In this document: positions 9,990-17,757 of the stretch, one piece after another | How positions within the stretch are numbered: position 1 is the stretch's first letter | Layout: each line of letters starts with the position of its first letter | Assembly: GCF_001418685.1 (NCBI RefSeq) | Contig: NZ_LIVM01000014.1 | Span: 1-60,206, forward strand | Direction: 5' to 3' | Source of the DNA: Apibacter mensalis | GTDB lineage: Bacteria > Bacteroidota > Bacteroidia > Flavobacteriales > Weeksellaceae | DNA: 60,206 nt | Position numbers and translations under genes: made by a program | The notes under the pieces: generated by a model | The model's database searches: none | Seen by the model: only the letters and a program-made list of their open reading frames with translations | What the model was told of the DNA's origin: nothing

Positions 9990-10853
9990 TTAGTCATTCG
10001 GTAAAAATCGTGAAGTAAATCCTTTGTTGTTTGTATGGTCATTTTTAGTTAAGGAAATGTTATGTTTTCCGGCATATTCTTCAAATAATTTTTGTTCAAA
10101 TTCTTCCCACTCTTGTTGGGTATAGGATTTTCCTTTATAAGTTTTGTAAACTCCGGAAGTTTTTTTATCCTCTTCTCCCTCTATTGTTACTTCTCCGGTT
10201 TCTCCATCCATTACATAATGTAACGGTAAATAAGCCGGTGGTTCTCCGAATTCCGGAAAATTTCGAGGGTCCGTATTAGGAATTCCTTTTACTATGGTAA
10301 TAATCCAATATTTCTCTTTATTCTGTTCTCCGAAACGTAGATTAAACACTGAATGTCCTTCTTTATCTATCAGTCCTTCTCCGGTTTTTAAATTAATATA
10401 ACCTTTTTCTTGTAAAAATTCTAACACCTGTTGGGGTTTGATTTTTCCGAATTTTTGGTCTTCATCTGCTTCTTTTATAAGATTCCCTTGTTCATCATAA
10501 TAGCGGGGAATTCCTACTTTCACATATCCCCCTATATAAGTTTCTTTCTTTTTCAAATAACCATTAGGATAAAATTCTTTGTATATGGTTAAAAAAGATG
10601 GGGCTGGAAGCCTTTCTCTTTGGAAACCTACTTTATCTTTAAAAAAAACCATAGAGAATATTGTATTACCATTAGGTAAAATATATTTATCAGATCCTTT
10701 ATGGGTTTTTTCATAAATATCAAAATCAAATTTTTCTATCATGGTGGTGTCTTTTTTTGGGGTTACTGATTGGGTAAAAATCGTTTTCTTTTGTTCCTGT
10801 CCTTGGCAAGTGGTAAACATACCTAGAGCCAATAAAAATAATATTTTCTTCAT
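9990..10853 (-). CDS. Lipoprotein, probable immunity protein (third copy), YwqK-like
   Basis: The 287-residue protein has a lipoprotein signal (hydrophobic start, then TTCQGQEQ), so it is predicted to sit in the periplasm or outer membrane. The middle carries YwqK/MORN-like units (EFYPNGYLKKKETY ... YYDEQGNLIKEADE). Near the C-terminus is the segment shared with its two paralogues (YKTYKGKSYTQQEWEEFEQK). It begins three bases after the stop of a truncated toxin-end gene, the same junction as in the other two pairs. Unlike the other two copies it lacks the final GGGFFLGEREVTD tail and ends differently. The immunity role is inferred from position and from the known link between YwqK-like proteins and toxin neutralisation. 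Confidence 0.65.
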   Translation of the reverse strand: MKKILFLLALGMFTTCQGQEQKKTIFTQSVTPKKDTTMIEKFDFDIYEKTHKGSDKYILPNGNTIFSMVFFKDKVGFQRERLPAPSFLTIYKEFYPNGYLKKKETYIGGYVKVGIPRYYDEQGNLIKEADEDQKFGKIKPQQVLEFLQEKGYINLKTGEGLIDKEGHSVFNLRFGEQNKEKYWIITIVKGIPNTDPRNFPEFGEPPAYLPLHYVMDGETGEVTIEGEEDKKTSGVYKTYKGKSYTQQEWEEFEQKLFEEYAGKHNISLTKNDHTNNKGFTSRFLPND

Positions 10854-10856
10854 TTT

Positions 10857-11135
10857 TTAGCGTATTTTAGGATTAAGGATTTTCCATTGCCATAAAAATA
10901 AACAATGTCTTTCAATACCTATGTGGTGACTGTAATCTAACAGATTGTTTGTTTTATAGACTTCATAAGTATAGAGGGCTGAAGAAGATTTACCATCAAA
11001 GGTATGTGGAAGGTTCATGGCATGCATAGTCTCATGGGCAACCGTGCCTTTATTATGCCCTTCAAAATAAACTCCGAATTTGGAATTAAAATACGAAAAA
11101 CCGTTCCAGCTAGCTTCTTCACCTATAAAATACAT
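10857..11135 (-). pseudogene. Truncated toxin end with zincin motif (second orphan copy)
   Basis: The 92-codon ORF corresponds to the last part of the VgrG C-terminal domain. It has the metal-binding pattern HETMHAMNLPH (HExxHxxxxxH), a downstream LLDYSHH that may be the Met-turn region, and the same Trp-rich finish (FLWQWKIL). It lacks the whole delivery portion. The frame stays open for 16 codons upstream of the ATG, still resembling the toxin, before a stop. It is therefore best read as a displaced toxin tip left behind by recombination. A small translated protein remains possible because it is tightly coupled to the next immunity gene. Confidence 0.6.
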
Positions 11136-11395
11136 ACGATAGTAAGATGGATGATTCTTTTTTAATAGGTTATATCTTATGTGTTACTTAGATATATTCC
11201 TTAATTTTAATCCGTTACTTCTCTCTCTCCTAAGAAAAATCCCCCGCCTTTTTTATTTCTTTCTTTTTCTATATCTATAGCACTTCTCAAATTATTCTTT
11301 CCGGCATATTCTTCAAATAATTTTTGTTCAAATTCTTCCCACTCTTGTTGGGTATAGGATTTTCCTTTATAGGTTTTGTAAACTCCGGAAGTTTT
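11020..11395. repeat. Near-identical duplication, copy A (~375 bp)
   Basis: From GCATGCATAG at 11020 to about 11395 the sequence is nearly identical to 12331-12706, offset by 1311 bases. It spans the first part of the truncated toxin end, the spacer, and the C-terminal tail of the upstream immunity gene. Such high identity beside divergent flanks indicates recent duplication or gene conversion. Confidence 0.9.
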
Positions 11396-12136
11396 TTTAT
11401 CCTGCATCATTTCTTTTCCTTTATATAGATGACTTAATATATCTCCTGTTTGAGCATCTATATAATAAATATTTTCAAATGTAGGTGGAGAAATAAAATT
11501 CTTTATAATCCAAACATCTTTATTTTGTAGTTGTTTTATTTCTTGATTATTTTTTTCTTTTTTTATAAAAGTAGCAGACAACTCGCCTTTTATCTCTTTA
11601 GTGCTATCATTATATAAATTTTCTTTTATCAAAAATGAAATTATATCTCTATGTCTTATATTATTATACTTTTTATCTTCGTTTATTTCTCTAATCATTT
11701 TCCCATTTCTATCAAATTCTTGAGTAACACCTATAGAATTATTATCTAAAAAATATAGCGACTTTCTTTTTATTATACAATTTGGATAAAATTCTTTATA
11801 TAATGAAAGTAAAGGATTCTCTCTTAAAATAGTTACTTGTATATATTCAGATTCATCTTCTCCAATTGATTTAAAATACTCCCCACTCGATTCTATTACT
11901 TTATTTCCCAAATTGTCTGTATAAATGTACTTTCCAAATTCTGCATCTTTATCAAACTGTTTTTTATTAAAAGTATCCGGTTTAAAATTTAATATCTTTA
12001 TATATTCATAATATTGTGTAGTATCCATATATTGTATCTTATTTATAGAGGTCATTTTTACTGTTTTCTCGTTCCCCTGCCCTTGACATGAGTAGCATAA
12101 AAAATTAAAAAATAATAGTAAATAAATATAATTCAT
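11207..12136 (-). CDS. Lipoprotein, probable immunity protein (second copy)
   Basis: The 309-residue protein has a lipoprotein signal ending CYSCQGQGNE. Its N-terminal and middle parts differ from the paralogues on either side but keep the same plan, including a YwqK-like stretch (EFYPNCIIKRKSLYF ... EFDRNGKMIREINED). From about residue 240 it carries the shared tail (YKTYKGKSYTQQEWEEFEQK) and ends GGGFFLGEREVTD. The start codon lies one base after the stop of the truncated toxin end, which suggests translational coupling. A divergent body with a conserved tail fits an immunity family that diversifies in its toxin-binding part. Function is inferred. Confidence 0.65.
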   Translation of the reverse strand: MNYIYLLLFFNFLCYSCQGQGNEKTVKMTSINKIQYMDTTQYYEYIKILNFKPDTFNKKQFDKDAEFGKYIYTDNLGNKVIESSGEYFKSIGEDESEYIQVTILRENPLLSLYKEFYPNCIIKRKSLYFLDNNSIGVTQEFDRNGKMIREINEDKKYNNIRHRDIISFLIKENLYNDSTKEIKGELSATFIKKEKNNQEIKQLQNKDVWIIKNFISPPTFENIYYIDAQTGDILSHLYKGKEMMQDKKTSGVYKTYKGKSYTQQEWEEFEQKLFEEYAGKNNLRSAIDIEKERNKKGGGFFLGEREVTD

Positions 12137-12137
12137 T

Positions 12138-12446
12138 TCAATGAGTATATTTTAAATTATAATTTAATTTAATCATTTGCCACCTAAATAGTGTTCTTCC
12201 TTCTACAGGAGTCCTAACGTTACCCTCAATATCTTGGCTCCAATGACAATAATCCATGAAGTTATCGGTTTGCTGCGCTTTATATGTAAATTCTCCTCTT
12301 AGTCCATCAAACGTATGTGGTAATCTCATTGCATGCATAGTCTCATGGGCAACCGTGCCTTTATTATGCCCTTCAAAATAAACTCCGAATTTGGAATTAA
12401 AATACGAAAAACCGTTCCAGCTAGCTTCTTCACCTATAAAATACAT
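12138..12446 (-). pseudogene. Truncated toxin end with zincin motif (first orphan copy)
   Basis: The 102-codon ORF starts with the same 40 residues as the 10857-11135 copy (MYFIGEEASWNGFSYF), then HETMHAMRLPH, and then diverges, with NFMDYCHW where a Met-turn would be expected and a FRWQMIKL finish. It is homologous to the end of the VgrG C-terminal domain, which has HEFLHGMGLYH, but has no delivery domain. The frame is open for 16 codons upstream without another ATG. It is most likely a displaced toxin end. Function as a free small protein is not excluded. Confidence 0.6.
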
Positions 12447-12706
12447 ACGATAGTAAGATGGATGATTCTTTTTTAATAGGTTATATCTTATGTGTTACTT
12501 AGATATATTCCTTAATTTTAATCCGTTACTTCTCTCTCTCCTAAGAAAAATCCCCCGCCTTTTTTATATCTTTCTTTTTCTATATCTATAGCAGTTCTCA
12601 AATTATGCTTTCCGGCATATTCTTCAAATAATTTTTGTTCAAATTCTTCCCACTCTTGTTGGGTATAGGATTTTCCTTTATAGGTTTTGTAAACTTCGGA
12701 AGTTTC
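12331..12706. repeat. Near-identical duplication, copy B (~375 bp)
   Basis: Partner of 11020-11395, covering the same part of the toxin end, the 71-base spacer and the immunity tail. A shorter related segment (about 95 bp, tail only) also occurs at 10079-10170 in the third immunity-like gene. Confidence 0.9.
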
Positions 12707-13396
12707 TTGATTATTTTTTTTTACTCTATCTGATTTATCTTTGTATTCTTCCGGTATATATTCTCCAAATGTATGGGTAGTTTCTTTAAGCACTTCTCCT
12801 GTTTTCCCATCTAATTCTACATCTTGAATAATCTGATTCCCATATTTATCATGTTCTTTTGTATCCCAACTCAGATACCAAATAGGACGATTATTAAAGT
12901 CATCTCTATCTATTTGAGTTAAAGGATCATGCAAATCAACCTTACGGGTTTCCAACCAAAATTTTACTTTCTCCCAGGGAAAATTCTTGTAGGGAGCATC
13001 ATAATTCGTTTGTTTAATAATATTTCCTTTTTCATCGTAGTCTATCCATATACCTTTATTAAAACCATTTCCAGAAAAATATAATCCTTTTTTACTTATT
13101 TTACCACTTAAAAAATAATTATATCTTAAAATAAAAGGATTATCTTTTGTTGAAATTTCTAACCAATATTCATCTTTTACCTTTCTTAAAAAATATTCTT
13201 CATTATTTTTTTTATATATCCAACTACCATTTTTTTGGTGTTTATTAAATTCTTTTATATTAAATTTTTCCATGATGGTATCTTTAGATTCTGTAAATAA
13301 TTGTTTATTTATTTTCTTTTCTTGTCTCTCTTGCTTCTTTTGTCCTTGGCAGGAAATAACAAGTAAGGAAATTGAAATTAATAATATTTTTTTCAT
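12518..13396 (-). CDS. Lipoprotein, probable immunity protein paired with the VgrG toxin
   Basis: The 292-residue protein has a lipoprotein signal (ISLLVISCQGQKK), so it would be exported, where a periplasm-acting peptidase would need to be neutralised. It starts three bases after the vgrG stop, the expected position for a cognate immunity gene. The middle has a YwqK-like stretch (SGKISKKGLYFSGNGFNKG with YDEKGNIIKQ), and the last 65 residues are the shared tail (YKTYKGKSYTQQEWEEFEQK to GGGFFLGEREVTD). Assignment as immunity is inference from context and paralogue arrangement. Confidence 0.7.
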   Translation of the reverse strand: MKKILLISISLLVISCQGQKKQERQEKKINKQLFTESKDTIMEKFNIKEFNKHQKNGSWIYKKNNEEYFLRKVKDEYWLEISTKDNPFILRYNYFLSGKISKKGLYFSGNGFNKGIWIDYDEKGNIIKQTNYDAPYKNFPWEKVKFWLETRKVDLHDPLTQIDRDDFNNRPIWYLSWDTKEHDKYGNQIIQDVELDGKTGEVLKETTHTFGEYIPEEYKDKSDRVKKNNQETSEVYKTYKGKSYTQQEWEEFEQKLFEEYAGKHNLRTAIDIEKERYKKGGGFFLGEREVTD

Positions 13397-13399
13397 GAG

Positions 13400-16300
13400 T
13401 TATTCTTTTTTCATTAATGAATTTTCTCTTATAATATCCCATTGCCATTTCCAAAGCGCGTAGCGGTTGGTAGTATAATCTTCTATATTTTCTGTAATTT
13501 TAGGAAATGTAAACATACTATTATTATCAAAAGTGTGGTATAATCCCATACCGTGTAAGAATTCATGTACCAAACAAGTAGGCTTTCTGGTATTATATCC
13601 AAAAACTAAAGCATTATTGGAAGGGATATTAAATGCCTCTCCTGCAATACCTGGACAGGCCAAATCAAAAATATAAATTACAAATGCTTCCGGGTATTTC
13701 CCATGTAAATTGTAATTGTTCATCATATATGTATGAAGTATTCCCTGATCTTTACTATCACGTCCGTAAATGATTTTTTTATTTTTTATAAAATTATTCA
13801 TAAATATAGTATCTTTAGAAAGATCAATACTATTATCTATAATTATATTAGGCGTAATTAATGCTTGACTTAAGTATTTTTTTAATTTGTCTTCTTCACC
13901 TGTAATATTTCCTTCTTCCCCTTTTCCAGTTATATTAGTTTTAATTGGAGCCAGCACAATATCAACCTTCCTTCGGTAACCCTTTCCATTCTTATGTACC
14001 TTTAATCTTCCTGCAAGTTTATTATCTGCATATACATCAATAAACTGGTCATTATTAAAAGTTTTAATACATTTAATAGTTAAATAATCTGGCAAAGTAT
14101 GTTTTCCTTTCATTGTAGTTGTTATTTCGGTTTTGTTTAGCTCAAATAAACTTTTATCATATTTAAATTCTAGCTTTTTGGGTGATTCTTCTATATGAAG
14201 TTTTAAACTCAATTTAGCTGTTTTATCTTTAAATAAAGAAAGCCAAGGAACAATATAAAAGTCTTTGGTAAATGGAACGGATAACACCTTATATTGCTTC
14301 AAAAGTTTAGTATATTCTTTTATATCTGGAACTATATTATTCCCATAATTTTCATTCGAAATATTTCCTAATGAATCTCTATTTTTCCCTATAATATCTT
14401 TATAGGCACGCGTGTCTCCAGGATCTCTTCCTGTATCTCCTGTTCTAACCCAGTCAAAACCAAATTCTCCGCTCCAGTTATTATGGGGACGGAATTGTAC
14501 CATACATTTAGCTTCAATTTTGAATTGTTTCGGTTCATAAATGTCACTTTTATTACTCAATGAATTTTTGGTTTCTCCTTTCATTTCAGCGATTCCTTGT
14601 GAGTTTAAGGTTGCCAACTCATCGGAATGGAGCATTAATCGCTCTGCTCCTTGTACATAGGTTTTCGGGCTTTCTATTTTTATTTGATTTTCTGAATTTA
14701 TGAGGGCTTTTCCTGCTTGGGTATGGAAATAGGTACTTATCAACTGTTGCATAAATGGTGCATTTATCAGCAATTTTTCCATAATATCCCAGGTTGCTTC
14801 ATTTCCTACCGTAAAATTCAGGTTTTTTCCTACTTTTATATTCATATTTTCACCGGCGGTCATTTCCATATTTTTGGGGGCATGGGTTTTCATGTTCCCT
14901 TTTCCATCCATGAAGACTCTGTTTCCGCTGGGATCTTCTATTAACAGGGTGCCCTGTTCTTCTGCATCGTTAAATACGATTTTGATTCCGCTTCGCGTTT
15001 GCATTACTTTTATATCATTCCCTTCGGTGTAGTAGGCAGCAATTTCTCCTCCGTTATAGGCTGTGCCCAATACTATGGGCGCTTCGGCATTCCCTCCTTG
15101 AAAGGCACACAAAACGGTTTCGCCTATCTCCGGATTGAAATATGTTCCTTTGCCTGCTCCGCTATGCAGTTGTATGACCTGCACCCAAGGTGTTTGGCTG
15201 TTCGTAGCGCGTTGCCAGGTAAATTGTACTCGAACTCTTCCCATTTTCAATGGGTCTTTATTATCGGTTACCACGGCATGTTGTATGTGGGCCTTAGGCG
15301 ATTCGGTTCTTTCATAGTAAGGCGGAACGGGTAAATCTTTAGGTAGACCAAGGAAGGTATTTCTATAGCCTTCTCCGTCTGCAAAGGTATGGACAATCTC
15401 TGTTATTTTATACGATTCTATGGGAACGCGTCCGTTTTTAAATATCTCATGTTTCGGCATCCACGCCATCATCTTGGCTACATCTCCTACTCGTAAGTGG
15501 GGATTGTTTCCGCTGGCTTTTATATATACTAAATTTTGCCGTTTTTTCTTTTCTTTTTCTATTGAGTGTTCTATTTCCAGGGGGCCTTGGTGCAGTAAAC
15601 TTTGGTCGTAATGGGCTGTTGGAGATACGTTATATAAGTTTTCTGAAACATGGTGAGCATGTTGTTGAAAAGGGTTTTGAGAGGTCTGTACTTTCCGGAT
15701 TTCTGAATCCAACAGATAGTCTGTTCCCTGCTTGGCATCATAGGCGGTATAGGAAAAAGCCTGTGGCTGCACTTCCATACTAAGCTCATACTCGTATATA
15801 TCTTCTCCTTCCATTAATTCTATAATTTTGCCTCCCCAAGCTGAAAAGCAAAACTGTTCTCCGTTATAGTAAAAATATTCCCCAAAACGCCTGCTTATTT
15901 GCTGTAAAAACTGTAAATCGGAACTGTTATATTGTACAATATAGTCCAATCTTTCTTTATTATTGGGATTGACATGAAAATTTATCAGGTTGGGCGGGTA
16001 GTCTTTGCTTATTTCTTTAATAATCTCCTCAAAGGTTTTATTTTCAAAGCTGCGACATTGAGGCCCGTTTTCCATTAGAATGCTAGGAGAATTGCCTGTA
16101 AGAATGATTTGACGGATGCCACCTTTAGTGGAGGTAGAAATCCGGGTAATGATTCCGGTGAAGGTTGAAGTGATCTTTCCAAACTGTCGAAATTGAAAGG
16201 TAATTCTTTTGCCTAAATATTCTCCGGTGTTTTGAAGTAAATATGTTGTATTATTTTCTCCAAATTCTTCGGGTACACAAGTAAGGGTAAATTTGTGGAG

Positions 16301-16513
16301 GTCATTTATTTTTTGCCTGATTTCCAACTGTACGTTGGTCTGTGTAAAAAATTCGGCTCCGTCTATCTGTATTTTTACGGAAATTATATGTGTATTTCCG
16401 TATATTTTGTCTTTCGTTCCTCCGTATTTAGCATAATAATGAACTTCTTTTTGAGGCGGATTTAGCTGAAATGATGAATTATTACCTTCCTCATGATTTT
16501 CAAATGATTTCAT
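13400..16513 (-). CDS. vgrG: VgrG spike protein with C-terminal zinc-peptidase-like effector domain
   Basis: The 1037-residue protein has a type VI VgrG core: a gp27-like part (about residues 40-400), an OB-fold (KMGRVRVQFTWQR ... GAGKGTYFNPEIGETVLCAF) and a beta-helix needle (about 490-600, MTAGENMNIKVGKNLNFTVG). Bacterial VgrGs without cargo end near there. This one continues for some 400 residues: a linker and Ig-like or adaptor region (VLSVPFTKDFYIVPWLSLF), then HEFLHGMGLYH at about 983-993, a zincin HExxHxxGxxH motif, then DYTTN and WKWQWDII. I read it as an evolved VgrG delivering a metallopeptidase into neighbouring bacteria. Its gene begins the minus-strand island. The substrate is unknown. 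Confidence 0.88.
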   Translation of the reverse strand: MKSFENHEEGNNSSFQLNPPQKEVHYYAKYGGTKDKIYGNTHIISVKIQIDGAEFFTQTNVQLEIRQKINDLHKFTLTCVPEEFGENNTTYLLQNTGEYLGKRITFQFRQFGKITSTFTGIITRISTSTKGGIRQIILTGNSPSILMENGPQCRSFENKTFEEIIKEISKDYPPNLINFHVNPNNKERLDYIVQYNSSDLQFLQQISRRFGEYFYYNGEQFCFSAWGGKIIELMEGEDIYEYELSMEVQPQAFSYTAYDAKQGTDYLLDSEIRKVQTSQNPFQQHAHHVSENLYNVSPTAHYDQSLLHQGPLEIEHSIEKEKKKRQNLVYIKASGNNPHLRVGDVAKMMAWMPKHEIFKNGRVPIESYKITEIVHTFADGEGYRNTFLGLPKDLPVPPYYERTESPKAHIQHAVVTDNKDPLKMGRVRVQFTWQRATNSQTPWVQVIQLHSGAGKGTYFNPEIGETVLCAFQGGNAEAPIVLGTAYNGGEIAAYYTEGNDIKVMQTRSGIKIVFNDAEEQGTLLIEDPSGNRVFMDGKGNMKTHAPKNMEMTAGENMNIKVGKNLNFTVGNEATWDIMEKLLINAPFMQQLISTYFHTQAGKALINSENQIKIESPKTYVQGAERLMLHSDELATLNSQGIAEMKGETKNSLSNKSDIYEPKQFKIEAKCMVQFRPHNNWSGEFGFDWVRTGDTGRDPGDTRAYKDIIGKNRDSLGNISNENYGNNIVPDIKEYTKLLKQYKVLSVPFTKDFYIVPWLSLFKDKTAKLSLKLHIEESPKKLEFKYDKSLFELNKTEITTTMKGKHTLPDYLTIKCIKTFNNDQFIDVYADNKLAGRLKVHKNGKGYRRKVDIVLAPIKTNITGKGEEGNITGEEDKLKKYLSQALITPNIIIDNSIDLSKDTIFMNNFIKNKKIIYGRDSKDQGILHTYMMNNYNLHGKYPEAFVIYIFDLACPGIAGEAFNIPSNNALVFGYNTRKPTCLVHEFLHGMGLYHTFDNNSMFTFPKITENIEDYTTNRYALWKWQWDIIRENSLMKKE

Positions 16514-16716
16514 ATAAAAAAGTAATTTAATTATTTTTTTAAATAACGTTTAAAGATAATTATTATTTTATTTTTTCTTATTTTAACACAATAATGTTGT
16601 TATATTATTTTTTTTAATTTATTAACAGACAATATTTATAAGTTAAATTCTGTTATAGTCTATATGGAATTGATGGTGAATTGTAATTTTATGGTCTACT
16701 GATTACAATTTTGTAT

Positions 16717-16763
16717 GTTGTGAATTGTCTTCAATTTTATTTAGTTTCGTGATGCGTCACAGC
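16717..16763 (+). repeat. Orphan CRISPR-repeat-like element
   Basis: The 47 bases begin GTTGTGAATTGTCTTC and end GTGATGCGTCACAGC. The reverse complement of the array repeat at 50171-50218 begins GTTGTGAATTGCTTTC and ends GTGATACATCACAGC. By hand alignment about 39 of 48 positions agree. The middle (TTTTATTTAGTT) also resembles the DNA encoding the tracrRNA anti-repeat. It lies 28 kb from the CRISPR locus in a gene-free gap upstream of vgrG. It is probably a fossil repeat from an array remnant. Confidence 0.7.
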
Positions 16764-16802
16764 TTTGCGCAATTTTACTTAATTTCACTTACTTATTTAG
16801 CA

Positions 16803-16845
16803 GTTGTGATTTGCTTTCAGATATAGTAAAATCGGAATCATTTCT
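16803..16845 (+). repeat. Second, more decayed CRISPR-repeat-like element
   Basis: GTTGTGATTTGCTTTCAG at 16803-16820 matches the start of the reverse-complement array repeat at 17 of its first 18 positions. The rest is poorly conserved. It lies 39 bases after the first orphan element, compared with 28-30 base spacers in the array, so the spacing is close but not exact. Confidence 0.4.
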
Positions 16846-16870
16846 TTTATTCAAAACTTTTTTCAGTTGA

Positions 16871-16906
16871 GGTAATTAGCCTTTCGCTATGCCGGTTACC
16901 TTTTTT
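16871..16906 (+). terminator. Possible terminator downstream of the orphan repeats
   Basis: GGTAATTAGC folds with GCCGGTTACC (five strong pairs plus wobbles), followed by six T. It faces the same way as the crRNA-like orientation of the orphan repeats, so a small transcript across 16717-16906 is conceivable. Confidence 0.45.
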
Positions 16907-17167
16907 CCAATATAATTGATTTTATCCAATGGAGTAATTTTTATAAATATAGAGATACAGATAAATTTGTTTTCATAATATCATGGAAATCAACTTAAAA
17001 GAAATAGATTAAAATTATATTGGTTTTTTAGATAAATATATAAGTAAACAAAAATTTTATAAATGAGTAGGACAGAAAACAACTAATAGAAAATATTTTA
17101 ACTTCTAAATAAGCAAAGATCTGACTATATTTTAAATTTTTATTATATACGGATAAGTCGAAATTAA
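16907..17167. other. Gene-free AT-rich spacer
   Basis: The gap between vgrG and the tRNA runs from 16514 to 17229. Besides the orphan repeats and the two hairpins listed, I see no reading frame or motif in it. Confidence 0.5.
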
Positions 17168-17203
17168 TTAAAAAAATAAAAGCACCGAATAGTTTTCGGT
17201 GCT
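17168..17203 (-). terminator. Terminator after tRNA-Ala
   Basis: AGCACCGAA pairs with TTCGGTGCT. Read on the minus strand it is followed by a long T-rich tract, placing it 27 bases after the tRNA 3' end. Confidence 0.85.
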
Positions 17204-17229
17204 GTATTCTAATCTAATTTCTTTAGATG

Positions 17230-17303
17230 TGGAGCTGATGGGGCTCGAACCCACGACCTTTAGACTGCCAGTCTAACACTCTAGCCAGCTGAGCTACAGC
17301 CCC
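17230..17303 (-). tRNA. tRNA-Ala (anticodon GGC)
   Basis: The minus strand folds as a full cloverleaf: acceptor GGGGCTG paired with CAGCTCC, including the G3-U70 wobble that defines alanine tRNAs; D arm GCTC...GAGT; anticodon stem TTAGA/TCTAA with loop CTGGCAG; and T-arm GTGGG TTCGAGC. The discriminator base is A, and CCA is not encoded. It sits just downstream of the rrf2 gene on the same strand and may be read through from it. Confidence 0.95.
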
Positions 17304-17311
17304 ATTTTTAG

Positions 17312-17743
17312 CTACAAAGATAACTTATTTTTCTTTTTTGCCAAACTTGCTAAGGTTGTTTTTCTATAAATTTCCAAAGTAGCATCTCTAACTTCTATAA
17401 ATACATCGCGTATCGTACACGTTTCTTCGGCCTCACACGTATCACAAGGCTGGTGATACATAATTGACACACACGGCAACAAAGCTATGGGACCATCCAT
17501 TAAACGAATCACTTCAATTAAAGTTACCTTTTCCGGATCTTTATTTAATCGATACCCTCCTTTAGCGCCTCTTCTACTGGTTAAAAATTGTGCATTTTTA
17601 AGGTCTCTCAAAATATTTTCCAAAAACTTTTTAGGTATATTTTCGTCCTTAGAGATTTCTGACGACAATATACTTTTATCCTTATCTTGTCTTGCTATAT
17701 AGATTAAAGCTTTTAATGCGTACTTACACCGGTTCGATATCAT
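17312..17743 (-). CDS. Rrf2-family transcriptional regulator with IscR-like cysteines
   Basis: The 143-residue protein is a winged-helix Rrf2 regulator (MISNRCKYALKALIYIAR, then the recognition region FLTSRRGAKGGYRLNKDP). Its C-terminal part holds cysteines spaced as in Fe-S sensing members (PCVSIMYHQPCDTCEAEETC), so it may bind a [2Fe-2S] cluster. Family members control Fe-S assembly, cysteine or nitrosative stress genes, and the suf genes in this window are one possible target, not shown. It follows rsmI by 14 bases on the minus strand and runs towards the tRNA. Confidence 0.88.
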   Translation of the reverse strand: MISNRCKYALKALIYIARQDKDKSILSSEISKDENIPKKFLENILRDLKNAQFLTSRRGAKGGYRLNKDPEKVTLIEVIRLMDGPIALLPCVSIMYHQPCDTCEAEETCTIRDVFIEVRDATLEIYRKTTLASLAKKKNKLSL

Positions 17744-17757
17744 AAATTTAAAAATAA

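Noticed and set aside
16679-16710. Third CRISPR-like repeat starting near 16672 (GGTGAATTGTAATTTTATGG)
   Set aside because: The distance to the next element (45 bases) is far from a repeat-plus-spacer unit and the similarity ends after about ten bases.
16679-16763. A second tracrRNA on the minus strand: the orphan element reads like an anti-repeat and is followed by an AATTGTAAT/ATTACAATT hairpin
   Set aside because: The hairpin does not resemble the nexus of the real tracrRNA, no T-run terminator follows, and the far end of the element matches the repeat rather than the tracrRNA. A fossil repeat is simpler.
17230-17303. tRNA-Ala as an integration site of a mobile island
   Set aside because: I found no repeat of the tRNA 3' end in the window and no integrase gene near it.
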